Assembly: GCF_002162355.1 (NCBI RefSeq)
Contig: NZ_CP021434.1
Coordinates: 2,394,501-2,458,500, forward strand
Direction: 5' to 3'
Source of the DNA: Tumebacillus avium
GTDB lineage: Bacteria > Bacillota > Bacilli > Tumebacillales > Tumebacillaceae
Length of the DNA: 64,000 bases
Position numbers and translations under genes: made by a program. The notes under the pieces are model-generated. The model was not told the DNA's origin and searched no databases. It saw only the letters and a program-made list of their open reading frames with translations. Of the stretch, positions 55,831 to 64,000 are shown piece by piece. Each line of letters begins with the position of its first letter. The first letter of the stretch is position 1.

Positions 55831-56618
55831 TGCGGAATCACCACCTCGCCGGAGCGGATGGGGCGCGGAGGCTCCATCGTGTATTGTTCCAGCGCCGCCA
55901 GCACCGAGTCGTCGCCGTCAAGCAGGCGCAGCGCCACCCAGCGCGGACGCAGCACGCCGCCGACCAGCGGTTCGACCTGCGGAATGAGCTCTGCCACCGC
56001 CCGCTCCACTTCTTCCGAATAAGGGAACAGCTTGGGGGAAGGCTTTACTTCGCCCAAAGCGATTTTTAACAGCATGTCTTTCAGTTCCGGGAGCCCTTCG
56101 CCTTTGCGGGCGGTCATCGGGATGACCGGAACGCCGAGCTGCTCCTGCAGGCCCGCGAGGTCGATGGTGATGCCTTTGCGCTTCGCTTCGTCCATCAGGT
56201 TGACCGCGACCACGACTCGGTCGGTCACCTCCATCACTTGCAGCGCGAGGTTGAGATTGCGCTCCAGATTGGTCGCGTCGGTGACGACAAGCGTTGCGTG
56301 CGGGTTGCCAAAGCAGATGAAGTCACGGGCGACCTGTTCGTCTGCCGATTGGGACAAAAGAGAGTATGTGCCCGGCAGATCGACTAGCGTGAACCCGTGC
56401 TGCTCATGGCGGATGCGGCCGATGGCGCTGCCGACCGTCTTGCCGGCCCAGTTGCCGGTATGTTGATTCATCCCGGTCAAGGCGTTAAAAACGGTGCTTT
56501 TGCCCGTGTTGGGGTTGCCTGCCAGCGCGATGACGAGGTCATCGGGACTCTGCAGTTCGATCTCGAACCGCTCCGTGCAAGCGGCATGAGTTCCTTGACA
56601 GCATGGATTTTGCGACAT
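55827..56618 (-). CDS. feoB: FeoB GTPase domain, separate gene
   Basis: 263 residues. G1 AGNPNTGKSTVFN, G2 TGNWAGKTV, G3 VDLPGTYSL, G4 NLMDEAKRK, G5-like PMTARKGEG. The N-terminus has a Cys-rich extension (MSQNPCCQGTHAACTERF). The domain controls ferrous iron passage through the membrane chain encoded directly after it, with translation coupled. Preceded by feoA. Confidence 0.92.
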   Translation of the reverse strand: MSQNPCCQGTHAACTERFEIELQSPDDLVIALAGNPNTGKSTVFNALTGMNQHTGNWAGKTVGSAIGRIRHEQHGFTLVDLPGTYSLLSQSADEQVARDFICFGNPHATLVVTDATNLERNLNLALQVMEVTDRVVVAVNLMDEAKRKGITIDLAGLQEQLGVPVIPMTARKGEGLPELKDMLLKIALGEVKPSPKLFPYSEEVERAVAELIPQVEPLVGGVLRPRWVALRLLDGDDSVLAALEQYTMEPPRPIRSGEVVIPQ

Positions 56619-56656
56619 GGTTCATACCCTCCTTTGCACAACATGCGAAATTGTAA

Positions 56657-56890
56657 TCAGATGCGCGTGACCATCACGAGGGATGCTTCTTCGCGGCGCA
56701 GCGCGATCACCGCGCCGCGGATGCGGTAGGCGACCGGGTCTCCGGCCGGGCTTTTGCGCAGGGCTTCGATGATCGCCTGCGGGACCAGACCGAGGTCGAG
56801 CATTCGGCGCCGCTGCGGGCCCGCCGCGTTCAAAGACACCACTCGCGCCCGTTCGCCGATCAAGAGCTCAGGCAATGGAATGATCTCCAT
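56657..56890 (-). CDS. feoA: FeoA, SH3-like partner of FeoB
   Basis: 77 residues from ATG 56890 with GGGAGG upstream; the ORF extends further back without a ribosome site. Core ARVVSLNAAGPQRRRMLDLG-LVPQAIIEAL and RIRGAVIALRREEA match FeoA. It supports ferrous iron uptake. No clear Fur box was found in front of this gene, unlike the siderophore locus. First gene of feoA-feoB(G)-feoB(M). Confidence 0.93.
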   Translation of the reverse strand: MEIIPLPELLIGERARVVSLNAAGPQRRRMLDLGLVPQAIIEALRKSPAGDPVAYRIRGAVIALRREEASLVMVTRI

Positions 56891-57199
56891 GAACAAAACC
56901 TCCCATCCGTTCATATCCTGTATATTTGTCTGACACCAACTCTTTTGCACGAGGGAAACTTTTACGCCTAAAAAAAGATGGCACTGTCATACTATTGCTT
57001 GGAGCTGGATTTGGTGACAGCTCTAGTTAGACGGGCTCAACAAAGTTAGCTATGGGAAAACTTTTTTCTATTCTCTAAATCATATTACGAAATCCCAACA
57101 TTGTGCAACATTTGTCGATGAAATTTTGTTGACAGCGGTGTTATGGTCTTCCATACTACTATAAGAATGCAGTAAATATCGCACTAGGGGCATTTAGAG
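56891..57199. promoter_or_regulatory. Divergent region feoA / MFS
   Basis: 309 bases with no gene. TTGACA (57129-57134), 17-bp spacer and CATACT (57152-57157) make a plausible promoter for the rightward MFS gene. AT-rich leftward part; no operator was assigned. Confidence 0.5.
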
Positions 57200-58408
57200 A
57201 TGACTGGACTGCAACGCAACTTTTGGCTGATGTTGACCGGCCGCTCGGTTTCCAAGCTGGGAGATACGTTTCATTTTCTGGCGCTTGCTTTGATGATTTA
57301 TGCGAAAACACACTCGGCGCTCAGCGTGGGCCAGGTGATGGTCGCTTCGTATTTGCCGGCGATTTTGCTCGGCCCGTTTCTCGGGGTGTGGATCGACCGG
57401 CTGGACAAGCGCCGGCTGGCGATCGCCTGTGAGCTGACCCGCGCCTGCGTGGTGCTGTCGATTCCGTTTTTGCCAAATGTGTATTGGATCTATCTGATGA
57501 CGTTTGTGGCGGCGGTGGTTGGATTTACTTCGTCCAACTCGCAGCACGCGCTGATCGCGCAGCTGTTTCCGAAGCAGCAACTGCTCGGCTACAACGCCAA
57601 GATTCAGACGTCGATGCAGGTGATGGCGATCGCCGGCCCGATTTTGGCCGGGATGGTGATCGGCTTTTGGTCGTATACGGCCGCCTTTGTGGTCGATGCG
57701 CTGACTTTCCTGTTTTCGGCGACGACGCTCTCCTTGCTGACGGTGGCGGCGAAAGAGGCTGCGAAGCAAGGCGCAGGGGCGAAGAAAAAGCAATTTTGGG
57801 CGGAGTTCCGCGCAGGGGCCCGCTATATGATGCAATTGCCGCGCGTGCTGAACGCGACGGCGGTGATGTTTACGGCGATGATCGTCTCCGGGATGTTTAA
57901 CGTCCTGCTGGTCGTGTTTTCCAAAGACATCATCAAAGTGACCGATACGCAGTTCGGCTGGCTGGAAGCGGGCATCGGGCTGGGTCTCGCCTTGGGCGCG
58001 ATCACTTTGACACAGGTCAAAAATGTCGACCTGCTGCAAGTCGTGCGCTTTGGGATTCTGGTCGACGCATTGCTGATCGCGCTGCTTGGCACGACCGAGT
58101 CGTTTTATACGGAATGGCTGGTGCTGGTCGGGACGGGGATGTTTTCGGTGATGGCGATGATCGCTTCGGCGACGCTGATCCAGTCCGAAGCGGAGCAGCC
58201 GTACATCGGGCGCGTGCTGGGCTTTTACAACACCGTCTTTATGGCGGGCACCGTCGGGTCGATGGCATTGGCGGGCGTTGTGGAGGCGTGGTTTTCCGTC
58301 CGCGAGATCTTCATCTACGGCGGCTTGCTGACGGCGGTCGCGACCGTCTTGCTGTCGATGAAGCGTCTGCGCAAAACGGATGTGTCTGCCGAGCAGGCCA
58401 AGGCATAA
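57200..58408 (+). CDS. MFS transporter (YfmO/enterobactin-exporter-like, generic)
   Basis: 402 residues, about twelve helices. N-terminal motifs SVSKLGDTFHFLALALMIYA and GVWIDRLDKRRLAIACELTR (loop 2-3) with TLSLLTVAAKEAAKQGAGAK in the central loop. Fits the Bacillus MFS_3/MDR type of proton-driven exporters. Substrate unknown; promoter about 45 bp upstream. Confidence 0.87.
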   Translation: MTGLQRNFWLMLTGRSVSKLGDTFHFLALALMIYAKTHSALSVGQVMVASYLPAILLGPFLGVWIDRLDKRRLAIACELTRACVVLSIPFLPNVYWIYLMTFVAAVVGFTSSNSQHALIAQLFPKQQLLGYNAKIQTSMQVMAIAGPILAGMVIGFWSYTAAFVVDALTFLFSATTLSLLTVAAKEAAKQGAGAKKKQFWAEFRAGARYMMQLPRVLNATAVMFTAMIVSGMFNVLLVVFSKDIIKVTDTQFGWLEAGIGLGLALGAITLTQVKNVDLLQVVRFGILVDALLIALLGTTESFYTEWLVLVGTGMFSVMAMIASATLIQSEAEQPYIGRVLGFYNTVFMAGTVGSMALAGVVEAWFSVREIFIYGGLLTAVATVLLSMKRLRKTDVSAEQAKA

Positions 58409-58445
58409 AAACGGGCAGTCCCGATCAGCGGGAATGCCCGTTTTT
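58407..58445. terminator. Terminator between the MFS gene and the small membrane gene
   Basis: Stem AACGGGCAgTCCCG / CGGGAaTGCCCGTT flanked by A and T runs; overlaps the last codons of the leftward gene at 58425. Confidence 0.92.
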
Positions 58446-58724
58446 TCGTGTCTGCGCGGTGGTGAGCAGCAGGCGGTACAAGGCGTAGACGCCGAGGTAG
58501 CCGGAGGAAGCGAGGAAGAGCAGCGAGTTGAAAATCTCGTGGATGTGCGTGGTGAACTCGGTCTTCATCTGTTTGATCTCAAGGATGCTCAGCCCTGACG
58601 TGAGCAGGAATAACAGCAGGGCGACCGCGCCGAGCAGGTCGAAGATCCAGGCGAAACTGCGCGCGCGCAGGAAAAACAGTACGAGCGGGATGACGATCGT
58701 CCCCGCGATCAGCATGAAGTTCAT
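58425..58724 (-). CDS. Hypothetical small membrane protein
   Basis: 99 residues from ATG 58724, AAAGGAG upstream. Three hydrophobic helices (MLIAGTIVIPLVLFFLRA, FDLLGAVALLLFLLTSGLS, SLLFLASSGYLGVYALYRLL) and a basic end. Family not recognised with confidence; resembles short uncharacterised Bacillus membrane proteins. Confidence 0.65.
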   Translation of the reverse strand: MNFMLIAGTIVIPLVLFFLRARSFAWIFDLLGAVALLLFLLTSGLSILEIKQMKTEFTTHIHEIFNSLLFLASSGYLGVYALYRLLLTTAQTRKNGHSR

Positions 58725-58811
58725 AGCAGGCTCCTTTGGGGGATTTCTTGGTAGCTTTTGCGATCGTGTGGTACTGTATTCCTGAGAATATGCGATAGGA
58801 GTCTGACACAG

Positions 58812-59075
58812 GTGAAGCCTTTTCAACTTACATTGTTCACAAAAGACGGATGTACGCTATGCGACAAAGTAAAGCCGATCCTCGAACGGGTGGGGAGAAC
58901 GTACCCGCTTCAAGTGGCGGAGTTCGATATTACGACCGATGAGCGCGTTTATGCGAAATACTGGGACAAGATCCCCGTGCTGCACGTCGACGGGGAAGAG
59001 GCGTTTGTCTCGAAGATTGCAGAACATTGGCTGCGGCGTTATTTGGAGGAAAAGAGGAAAACCCGTGCAGACTAA
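58812..59075 (+). CDS. Glutaredoxin-like thioredoxin-fold protein
   Basis: 87 residues from GTG 58812, AGGAG 10 bp upstream. Fold start FQLTLFTKDGCTLCDKVKPI with the redox pair CTLC, then IPVLHVDGEE, the typical cis-Pro segment. A small thiol oxidoreductase or glutaredoxin-type partner. Stop lies 18 bp before uvsE, so likely co-transcribed. Confidence 0.85.
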   Translation: MKPFQLTLFTKDGCTLCDKVKPILERVGRTYPLQVAEFDITTDERVYAKYWDKIPVLHVDGEEAFVSKIAEHWLRRYLEEKRKTRAD

Positions 59076-59093
59076 GCCTGTGAGGTGGTAACG

Positions 59094-60041
59094 ATGCAGG
59101 TGAGAATTGGGTATGTTTCGATTGCGCTGGCGATCTATCAAAATACGCCGAGCTCGACGTTTACCTACAAGCTGTTTCAGCAGCGCCCGCGTGAGGAAGC
59201 GATCCTTCGCGCCATCGAAGTTGGACGCAAGAATCTGCAGGCGACACAGCGGGTCTTGTATTTTAATGCGGCGCACGGCATTCGATTGTACCGGATGAGT
59301 TCGTCGATCGTGCCGCTCGCGACACATCCCGATGTCGGGATCGACGTGCGTGAGGTCTATGAAAAGGAACTGGAGCGCCTCGGCGAGTTCGCCCGGCAGG
59401 AAGACATTCGCGTGACGATGCACCCCAACCAGTTCACGCTGCTCAATGGCGCGGACAAAGTGGTGGCGGCCGCACTCGTCGATCTCGACTACCACACGGC
59501 GCTGCTCGACGGGATGGGGATGGACGAAACGAACAAAGTCAACATTCACATCGGCGGCGTCTACGGCGACAAGACGAGCGCTGTGCAGCGGCTCTACGAC
59601 AATTTTGCCAAAGTGCCGGCGGCGGTGCGGAAACGGCTGACGTTCGAAAATGATGACAAGACCTACACGGTGGAAGAGACGCTGGCCGCCTGCGAACAGC
59701 TTGGGCAGCCGATGATGCTCGACATCCACCATGACTGGTGCAACAAAAGCGAGCAGACGCCGCTGGAACTGCTCCCGCGCATCGTGGCGACGTGGAAGGG
59801 GCAGCCCTTGAAGATCCATGTGTCGTCGCCGAAGGACGAGCATGAGTTTCGGGCGCATTCCGACTATATCGACCCGGAGCGGCTCCTGCTGTTTTTGAAA
59901 GGGTGCAAGGCGCTGGGCTTGGAGCGCGTCGATGTGATGGTGGAGGCGAAGCAGAAAGATTTTGCCTGCCTGAAGCTGGCCGAGGACCTCGGGAAGGTGC
60001 GGGGGATCAAGCGGGTGGACGGCGCAGTGTTGGAGCTGTAG
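59094..60041 (+). CDS. uvsE: UV damage endonuclease UvsE
   Basis: 315 residues from ATG 59094, GAGGTGG upstream. TIM-barrel metalloenzyme: RIGYVSIALAIYQNTPSSTF at the start, MHPNQFTLLNGA, NIHIGGVYGDK, MMLDIHHDWC and VMVEAKQKD. It nicks DNA 5' to UV photoproducts and other distortions. Fits a spore former exposed to sunlight. Confidence 0.93.
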   Translation: MQVRIGYVSIALAIYQNTPSSTFTYKLFQQRPREEAILRAIEVGRKNLQATQRVLYFNAAHGIRLYRMSSSIVPLATHPDVGIDVREVYEKELERLGEFARQEDIRVTMHPNQFTLLNGADKVVAAALVDLDYHTALLDGMGMDETNKVNIHIGGVYGDKTSAVQRLYDNFAKVPAAVRKRLTFENDDKTYTVEETLAACEQLGQPMMLDIHHDWCNKSEQTPLELLPRIVATWKGQPLKIHVSSPKDEHEFRAHSDYIDPERLLLFLKGCKALGLERVDVMVEAKQKDFACLKLAEDLGKVRGIKRVDGAVLEL

Positions 60042-60072
60042 CAGGGTGTGAACGGACTGTGACAGAATGTCC

Positions 60073-60102
60073 TTTACAAATGGTTTGTCCTTCTACTACA
60101 AT
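60073..60102 (+). promoter_or_regulatory. Promoter of the thiamine transport operon
   Basis: TTTACA, 18-bp spacer, TACAAT; starts the riboswitch leader about 30 bases later. Confidence 0.7.
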
Positions 60103-60129
60103 GAGTGAGGAAGTTAAAACTGAATAGCC

Positions 60130-60225
60130 CGCAGTTGCTAGGGGTGCCTACTATGGCTGAGAAGCACGATCAGTGCTAACCCTTTCACTCGATCCTGGGT
60201 AATACCGGCGTGAGGAAGTGACGGC
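60130..60225 (+). promoter_or_regulatory. TPP riboswitch (THI element)
   Basis: Classical pieces in order: CTAGGGGTGCC (60138-60148), GGCTGAGA (60155-60162), AACCC (60178-60182), then CTCGATCCTGGGTAATACC and GGCGTGAGGAAGTG (60188-60220). It binds thiamine pyrophosphate and lowers expression of ykoEDC. Confidence 0.96.
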
Positions 60226-60251
60226 ATCAGACATTTTTGTCTTGTGTATAC

Positions 60252-60284
60252 ATCTTCTGCCGGGTTTCGGGAGAAGATTTTTTT
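60252..60284 (+). terminator. Riboswitch-controlled intrinsic terminator
   Basis: Stem ATCTTCTgCC / GGgAGAAGAT with GGGTTTC loop and T7. It lies between the TPP aptamer and ykoE, so the switch most likely works by transcription attenuation. Confidence 0.9.
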
Positions 60285-60320
60285 ATGCAATGAGCGGTTA
60301 TTCGAGGAGGAAAATGGGAC

Positions 60321-60902
60321 ATGAAGAATAGTTATGTCGTCAATTTCAGAGAGATTATGATGACGGTGATCCTGGCCGTGCTGTGCGGGTTCATCTACAT
60401 CGCATGGGCGCCGCTGTACGGTGTGGCGGATGCGATTTATCCGGGCGCAGGCGAGGTTGTGTACGGCACGTGGTTTATCGCCGGCGTGCTGGCTGCCTAC
60501 ATCGTGCAGAAGCCGGGCGTGGCGCTGATCGCCGAAGTGGCGGCGGCGTCGGGCGAGTTTATCATGGGCGGGCCGTACGGGCTGTCCACCCTGCTCTACG
60601 GTGTGGCGCAAGGCGCGGCGACCGAGCTGGTATTTGCACTTTTACGTTATCGCACTTTTAATGTAAGCACGTTGATGCTGGGCGGTGCTGCTGCAGCGCT
60701 TGCCTCCTTGGGATATGATGCGCTGACCGGCGGTCTGGCCGAGCTGACGACCGGCCCGATGATTGCCAAAATTGCGATCCGCACGATCTCCGGCGCGATC
60801 CTCGGCGGTCTGCTGGCGAAGATCATTGTTGATGCGTTGGCAAAAACGGGGGCTTTGAACAACTACGCCATCATTCGCAAGAAGATGGAGAAGCCGTTTT
60901 AA
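60321..60902 (+). CDS. ykoE: ECF transporter substrate-binding component YkoE
   Basis: 193 residues, about five helices. GEVVYGTWFIAGVLAAYIVQKPG and EVAAASGEFIMGGPYGLSTL fit YkoE, the thiamine-related S component (hydroxymethylpyrimidine or thiamine precursor). ATG 60321 follows GAGGAGG. It stops directly at the next start. Confidence 0.92.
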   Translation: MKNSYVVNFREIMMTVILAVLCGFIYIAWAPLYGVADAIYPGAGEVVYGTWFIAGVLAAYIVQKPGVALIAEVAAASGEFIMGGPYGLSTLLYGVAQGAATELVFALLRYRTFNVSTLMLGGAAAALASLGYDALTGGLAELTTGPMIAKIAIRTISGAILGGLLAKIIVDALAKTGALNNYAIIRKKMEKPF

Positions 60903-62501
60903 ATGAATGAAGGAACCAAGACACCCTTTCTCGGCTGTGAAAGGGTGTCTGTGCAATTTTTTGACCGTGAGACCCCCGTGTTGAAAGAGATGAGCGTACA
61001 GATCGAGGAAAAGGAATCGGTGCTGCTGCTTGGTCCGAGCGGCAGCGGCAAAAGCACGCTGGCCCAGGTGCTGTCGGGCATCATTCCCCGTTCGATCGAA
61101 GCGTGGATGAAAGGGAACGTGTACCGTCCGGAGCGGGTCGGGGTGATGTTTCAAGACCCGGATGCACAGTTTTGCATGTTGACGGTGGAAGACGAGATCG
61201 CATTTTCACTGGAAAACCGCCGGGTTCCGCCTGCGCAGATGCGCGGGGAGATTCAGCGGCTGATGCGGGAAGTGCGGCTCGATCTGCCGCTGAACAAGCA
61301 GATCGCCGAGCTGTCGGGCGGCTTGAAGCAGCGTTTGGCGTTGGCCTGCCTGCTCGCCTTGGAGCCGGACGTGCTGTTTTTTGACGAGCCGACCGCGCAG
61401 CTCGACCCGGAGAACACCCGGCTCGTGCTGCAAGACATCGCCCAACTGCGCGGAGAGAAGACCCTCGTCGTCATCGAGCACAAGCTGGAGAGCGTCATGG
61501 AGTGGATCGACCGCGTGTTGTTGTTTGGGCCCGACGGTTCCTTGCAAGGTACCGGGAAGCCTGAAGATGTGTTGCGCGATCATGCACAAGCGATCCGAGA
61601 CTATGGCATCTGGACCCCGCGCATGTGGCCGGTGACGTGGGAGGAGCTGTTGCGTGATCCGCAGCATGAGCTGGCACAGCGCCTGCAGTCGACGCCGCCA
61701 GCTCCCAACCCTGTAGACAAAACAGAACCGCTTTTGGAAGTCCGCGAGCTGCGGATGAGCTATCGGGGCGGGGCGAATGTCTGGTCGGATGTGAATGTGA
61801 GCGTGCAGCCTGGCGAATGGGTCGCGGTGATGGGGCCGAACGGAGCCGGGAAAAGCACATTTTTGAAGGCGGTCGGCGGCCTGCTTCCAGTGAGCGGGGG
61901 GCAGGTGCTGTTGAAGGGGAAGGAACTCGGGAAGTACAAGCCGGAAGCGTTGTATGATCGTGTCGGCTTCGTGTTCCAGAACCCGGAGCATCAGTTTATC
62001 GCCGACACCGTCTACGAGGAAGTCGCGTTTGGCGGCAAGCTGGCGCGGTGGCCGCAGGAGCAGGTGGAGCGGGAGACGACGCAGTTGCTGGCAGACTTCC
62101 ATCTGGAAGCGCTGGCTTCGAAGAACCCGTTTACCTTGTCCCAAGGGCAGAAACGCCGCTTGAGCGTGGCCGGGATGCTTTTGAAAAATCAGGAGCTCTT
62201 GCTGCTCGACGAACCGACGTTTGGCCAGGACGCCGCCACGACGCGGGAGTTGGTCGAGCGCATTCGCGAGCGCAACGAAAACGGCACGACGGTGATGATG
62301 GCGACACACGATGTGGAACTGGTTGCCGAAACGGCTTCCCGCGTGCTGGTGTTCGCCGAGCATGGGCTGTTGTTCGACGGGACGCCGCAGGAGCTGTTCA
62401 CGCAGCCCGACCTGCTCGCCCGCGCCGCGCTGATCGAGCCGCTGGCGTATGAGTACCGGCGCCGCCAAGCTGCACAGGAGGAGGGAAGCGTGTATGCCTG
62501 A
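60903..62501 (+). CDS. ykoD: ECF transporter duplicated ATPase YkoD
   Basis: 532 residues with two ABC ATPase domains in one chain. Domain 1: [27 protein letters not shown]. Domain 2: GPNGAGKST, SQGQKRR, LLDEPTFGQD. It powers the ykoEDC transporter. ATG begins right after the ykoE stop. Confidence 0.95.
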   Translation: MNEGTKTPFLGCERVSVQFFDRETPVLKEMSVQIEEKESVLLLGPSGSGKSTLAQVLSGIIPRSIEAWMKGNVYRPERVGVMFQDPDAQFCMLTVEDEIAFSLENRRVPPAQMRGEIQRLMREVRLDLPLNKQIAELSGGLKQRLALACLLALEPDVLFFDEPTAQLDPENTRLVLQDIAQLRGEKTLVVIEHKLESVMEWIDRVLLFGPDGSLQGTGKPEDVLRDHAQAIRDYGIWTPRMWPVTWEELLRDPQHELAQRLQSTPPAPNPVDKTEPLLEVRELRMSYRGGANVWSDVNVSVQPGEWVAVMGPNGAGKSTFLKAVGGLLPVSGGQVLLKGKELGKYKPEALYDRVGFVFQNPEHQFIADTVYEEVAFGGKLARWPQEQVERETTQLLADFHLEALASKNPFTLSQGQKRRLSVAGMLLKNQELLLLDEPTFGQDAATTRELVERIRERNENGTTVMMATHDVELVAETASRVLVFAEHGLLFDGTPQELFTQPDLLARAALIEPLAYEYRRRQAAQEEGSVYA

Positions 62502-63240
62502 GACGAACAGCTTTGTCGGCGGGGTCAACCCGTCGGTCAAACTCTTCCTGCACCTCTTGTGCATGATCCTGCTCGTGTTCTCCCGTGATCCCTGGACCAC
62601 GCTGGTCCTGCTGGCAGTTCCGGTGATCATCACGCTGACGTTGGCCAAGATTCCGTTGAAAACGTTTATCGTGCGCGTCTCGCCGTTTTTGGTGCTGTTC
62701 CTGTCCACGACCTGGGTGCTCGCCGCATACGGCAAAGGCGAGACGGTCTGGTGGGAGTGGGCGTGGATTCGCATCACGGCGGAAGGCTTGCAAAACGGCT
62801 TGAACATTGGCCTGCGGATGATGGCGTTCGTCTGCTACGGCTTCCTGTTCACGGCGACGACCGACGTGACCAAGCTGGTGATGAGCCTGATGCAGCAGTG
62901 CAAAGTGTCGCCGAAATTCGCCTATGCGCTGCTGGCCGGGTTCCGCTTCCTGCCCCTGTTCAAAGAGGAGTACGCACAGATCAAAGCGGCGCACCGCGTG
63001 CGCGGCGTGGCGCGGGTGCCGGGGCTGCGCGGCAAGATCCAAGGCGTGATGCGCTATACGATTCCGCTGCTCGCCCAAGGTATTCGCAAAGCGGAGCGCG
63101 TGGCGGTGGCCTTGGAAGCGCGCGGGTTTGACGGAACGCTGAACCGCACGTTTTATCACCAGATGACGGTTGGCCGCCGCGATGCGCTGTATCTGGCGCT
63201 GCTCGTGGTGACCAATCTGGCCGTGCTGCTGTTGCTGTGA
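62494..63240 (+). CDS. ykoC: ECF transporter transmembrane component YkoC
   Basis: 248 residues from ATG 62494, GGAGGAGGGA upstream; overlaps ykoD by 8 bp. Hydrophobic T-component of the CbiQ/EcfT family with the coupling motif ALLAGFRFLPLFKEEY and VALEARGFDG. Completes the HMP/thiamine importer. Confidence 0.93.
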   Translation: MPETNSFVGGVNPSVKLFLHLLCMILLVFSRDPWTTLVLLAVPVIITLTLAKIPLKTFIVRVSPFLVLFLSTTWVLAAYGKGETVWWEWAWIRITAEGLQNGLNIGLRMMAFVCYGFLFTATTDVTKLVMSLMQQCKVSPKFAYALLAGFRFLPLFKEEYAQIKAAHRVRGVARVPGLRGKIQGVMRYTIPLLAQGIRKAERVAVALEARGFDGTLNRTFYHQMTVGRRDALYLALLVVTNLAVLLLL

Positions 63241-63256
63241 CGGTCAAATCAAAATC

Positions 63257-63296
63257 AAAAACGCTCTTCCCGAGGCTTACTTGGGAGGAGCGTTTT
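63257..63296. terminator. Terminator of ykoEDC
   Basis: Stem AAAACGCTCtTCCC / GGGAgGAGCGTTTT, T7. Convergent with the kinase gene. Confidence 0.93.
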
Positions 63297-64000
63297 TTTC
63301 ATGATGTTTATCTGGAAGGGGGAAGGACAGCGCGAACTGCGTGCCTTTGCCCTTTTCGCTTTTCACTTGGATGTGGCCGGACATGGAATGGACGATCTGA
63401 TAGGTGACCATCAGGCCGAGTCCTGTGCCGGTCTCTTTTGTTGAGTAATACGGGTTGCCGAGGCGGGCCAGTTCGGCCGGCGTCATGCCAACGCCGGTGT
63501 CGGACACGTCGATGTGGATCTGGCGGGCCCGCTTGTAGGCGTGGATGTGCAGCGTGCCGCCTTGGGGCATCGCTTCGATCCCGTTTTTGAACAGGTTCAT
63601 CAGCACTTGGGAAAACTTCTCCGGGTCGCCGGTGAGCTCCAGGCCGTCTTCGATCTGGCTTTCGACGGTGACGCTGCGCAGCGTGGCGTACGAGGTGACG
63701 ACGCCGGCCACCGAGCGGACGCGCTCGCTGACTTCGATGCCTTCGTGCTTGTCGATCTGCGGTTTGGCATAGGCGAGGTAGTCGGAGATGATCGCTTCGG
63801 AGCGGTCGAGCTCTTCGATGCTCAGCTCCAGAAACATTTTCTGCTTCTCCGGCGAGACGCTTTGCTCTTGCAAGAGCTGCAGGAACCCGCGCACGACGGT
63901 CATCGGATTGCGCATCTCATGCGCGATCGCGGCGGCGAGCTCGCCGAGGACATAGAGCTTTTCACTCTGCTGCACTTCGACGCGCATGTGTGCTTTCTCG
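63277..64000 (-). CDS. Histidine kinase, C-terminal part (runs off right edge)
   Basis: At least 240 residues, open to the window end. Phosphoacceptor H-box ELAAAIAHEMRNPMTVVRGF, N-box LMNLFKNGIEAM, G1 DVSDTGVGM, G2 GTGLGLMV. Similar in type to Bacillus sporulation kinases (KinB/KinC-like). The N-terminal sensor is beyond 64,000, so ATG 63987 is internal. Confidence 0.92.
   Translation of the reverse strand, partial: EKAHMRVEVQQSEKLYVLGELAAAIAHEMRNPMTVVRGFLQLLQEQSVSPEKQKMFLELSIEELDRSEAIISDYLAYAKPQIDKHEGIEVSERVRSVAGVVTSYATLRSVTVESQIEDGLELTGDPEKFSQVLMNLFKNGIEAMPQGGTLHIHAYKRARQIHIDVSDTGVGMTPAELARLGNPYYSTKETGTGLGLMVTYQIVHSMSGHIQVKSEKGKGTQFALSFPLPDKHHEKNAPPK

Noticed and set aside
56891..57199. 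Fur box before feoA
   Set aside because: No array of GATAAT-like hexamers in this stretch, despite the expected iron control.

Overview
The window looks like chromosome from a GC-rich, spore-forming member of the Bacillota, most like the Tumebacillus/Alicyclobacillaceae group. Evidence: strong AGGAGG-type ribosome binding sites with frequent TTG and GTG starts, Bacillus-type gene sets (ykoEDC behind a TPP riboswitch, caa3 oxidase, coproheme decarboxylase, PatA, YlbF), a YjcZ-like sporulation miniprotein and a Spo0B/KinB-like kinase. No rRNA, tRNA, CRISPR array, insertion sequence or prophage was found. The genus is an inference from general character, not from a database search.

Region 1 (1-10,800) is an iron-siderophore locus. 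Its diaminopropionate genes (sbnA, sbnB), three NIS synthetases of the IucA/IucC family, an MFS exporter and a PLP decarboxylase together match the staphyloferrin B pathway. Two divergent transcripts start from a promoter region holding four Fur-box-like sites. A Fur-controlled FhuF-like ferric reductase follows. The first synthetase is frameshifted in a G6 tract and runs off the left edge. The second carries an in-frame 9-bp tandem repeat.

Region 2 (10,776-15,724) is a TetR-regulated ABC transporter operon with two adjacent perfect palindromic operators, then an Eis-like acetyltransferase.

Region 3 (15,770-19,400) is conspicuously AT-rich and looks acquired. It holds two SatD-type proteins, whose motif layout resembles class III nucleotide cyclases, and a multi-pass DUF3307 membrane protein. 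Two divergent XRE regulators with shared operator sequences and a strongly structured, apparently noncoding RNA segment follow. This is the best candidate for an undescribed system: a possible cyclase-like plus membrane-effector signalling or defence module.

Region 4 (19,400-34,040) holds PatA, a secreted lipase with calcium-binding type repeats, GNAT, Sir2, DUF2935 and M3 peptidase genes (the last with a second homopolymer frameshift), and two small hydrophobic proteins. A complete xanthine dehydrogenase operon (three subunits, XdhC, MocA) and hemQ follow.

Region 5 (34,245-43,513) holds an aromatic amino acid hydroxylase, an SOD-family protein, a THUMP methyltransferase and the cytochrome caa3 operon ctaC-ctaD-ctaB-ctaE plus a 31-residue membrane peptide.

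Region 6 (43,690-64,000) holds a heterodimeric ABC exporter, a pair of look-alike membrane proteins, cardiolipin synthase, a DUF4397 protein, an aldo/keto reductase and a YlbF-family protein. It continues with feoA and a feoB split into separate GTPase and membrane genes, an MFS protein, a glutaredoxin-like protein, UvsE, the TPP-controlled ykoEDC thiamine-precursor transporter and a truncated histidine kinase. Iron handling recurs (sbn, fhuF-like, hemQ, feoAB).
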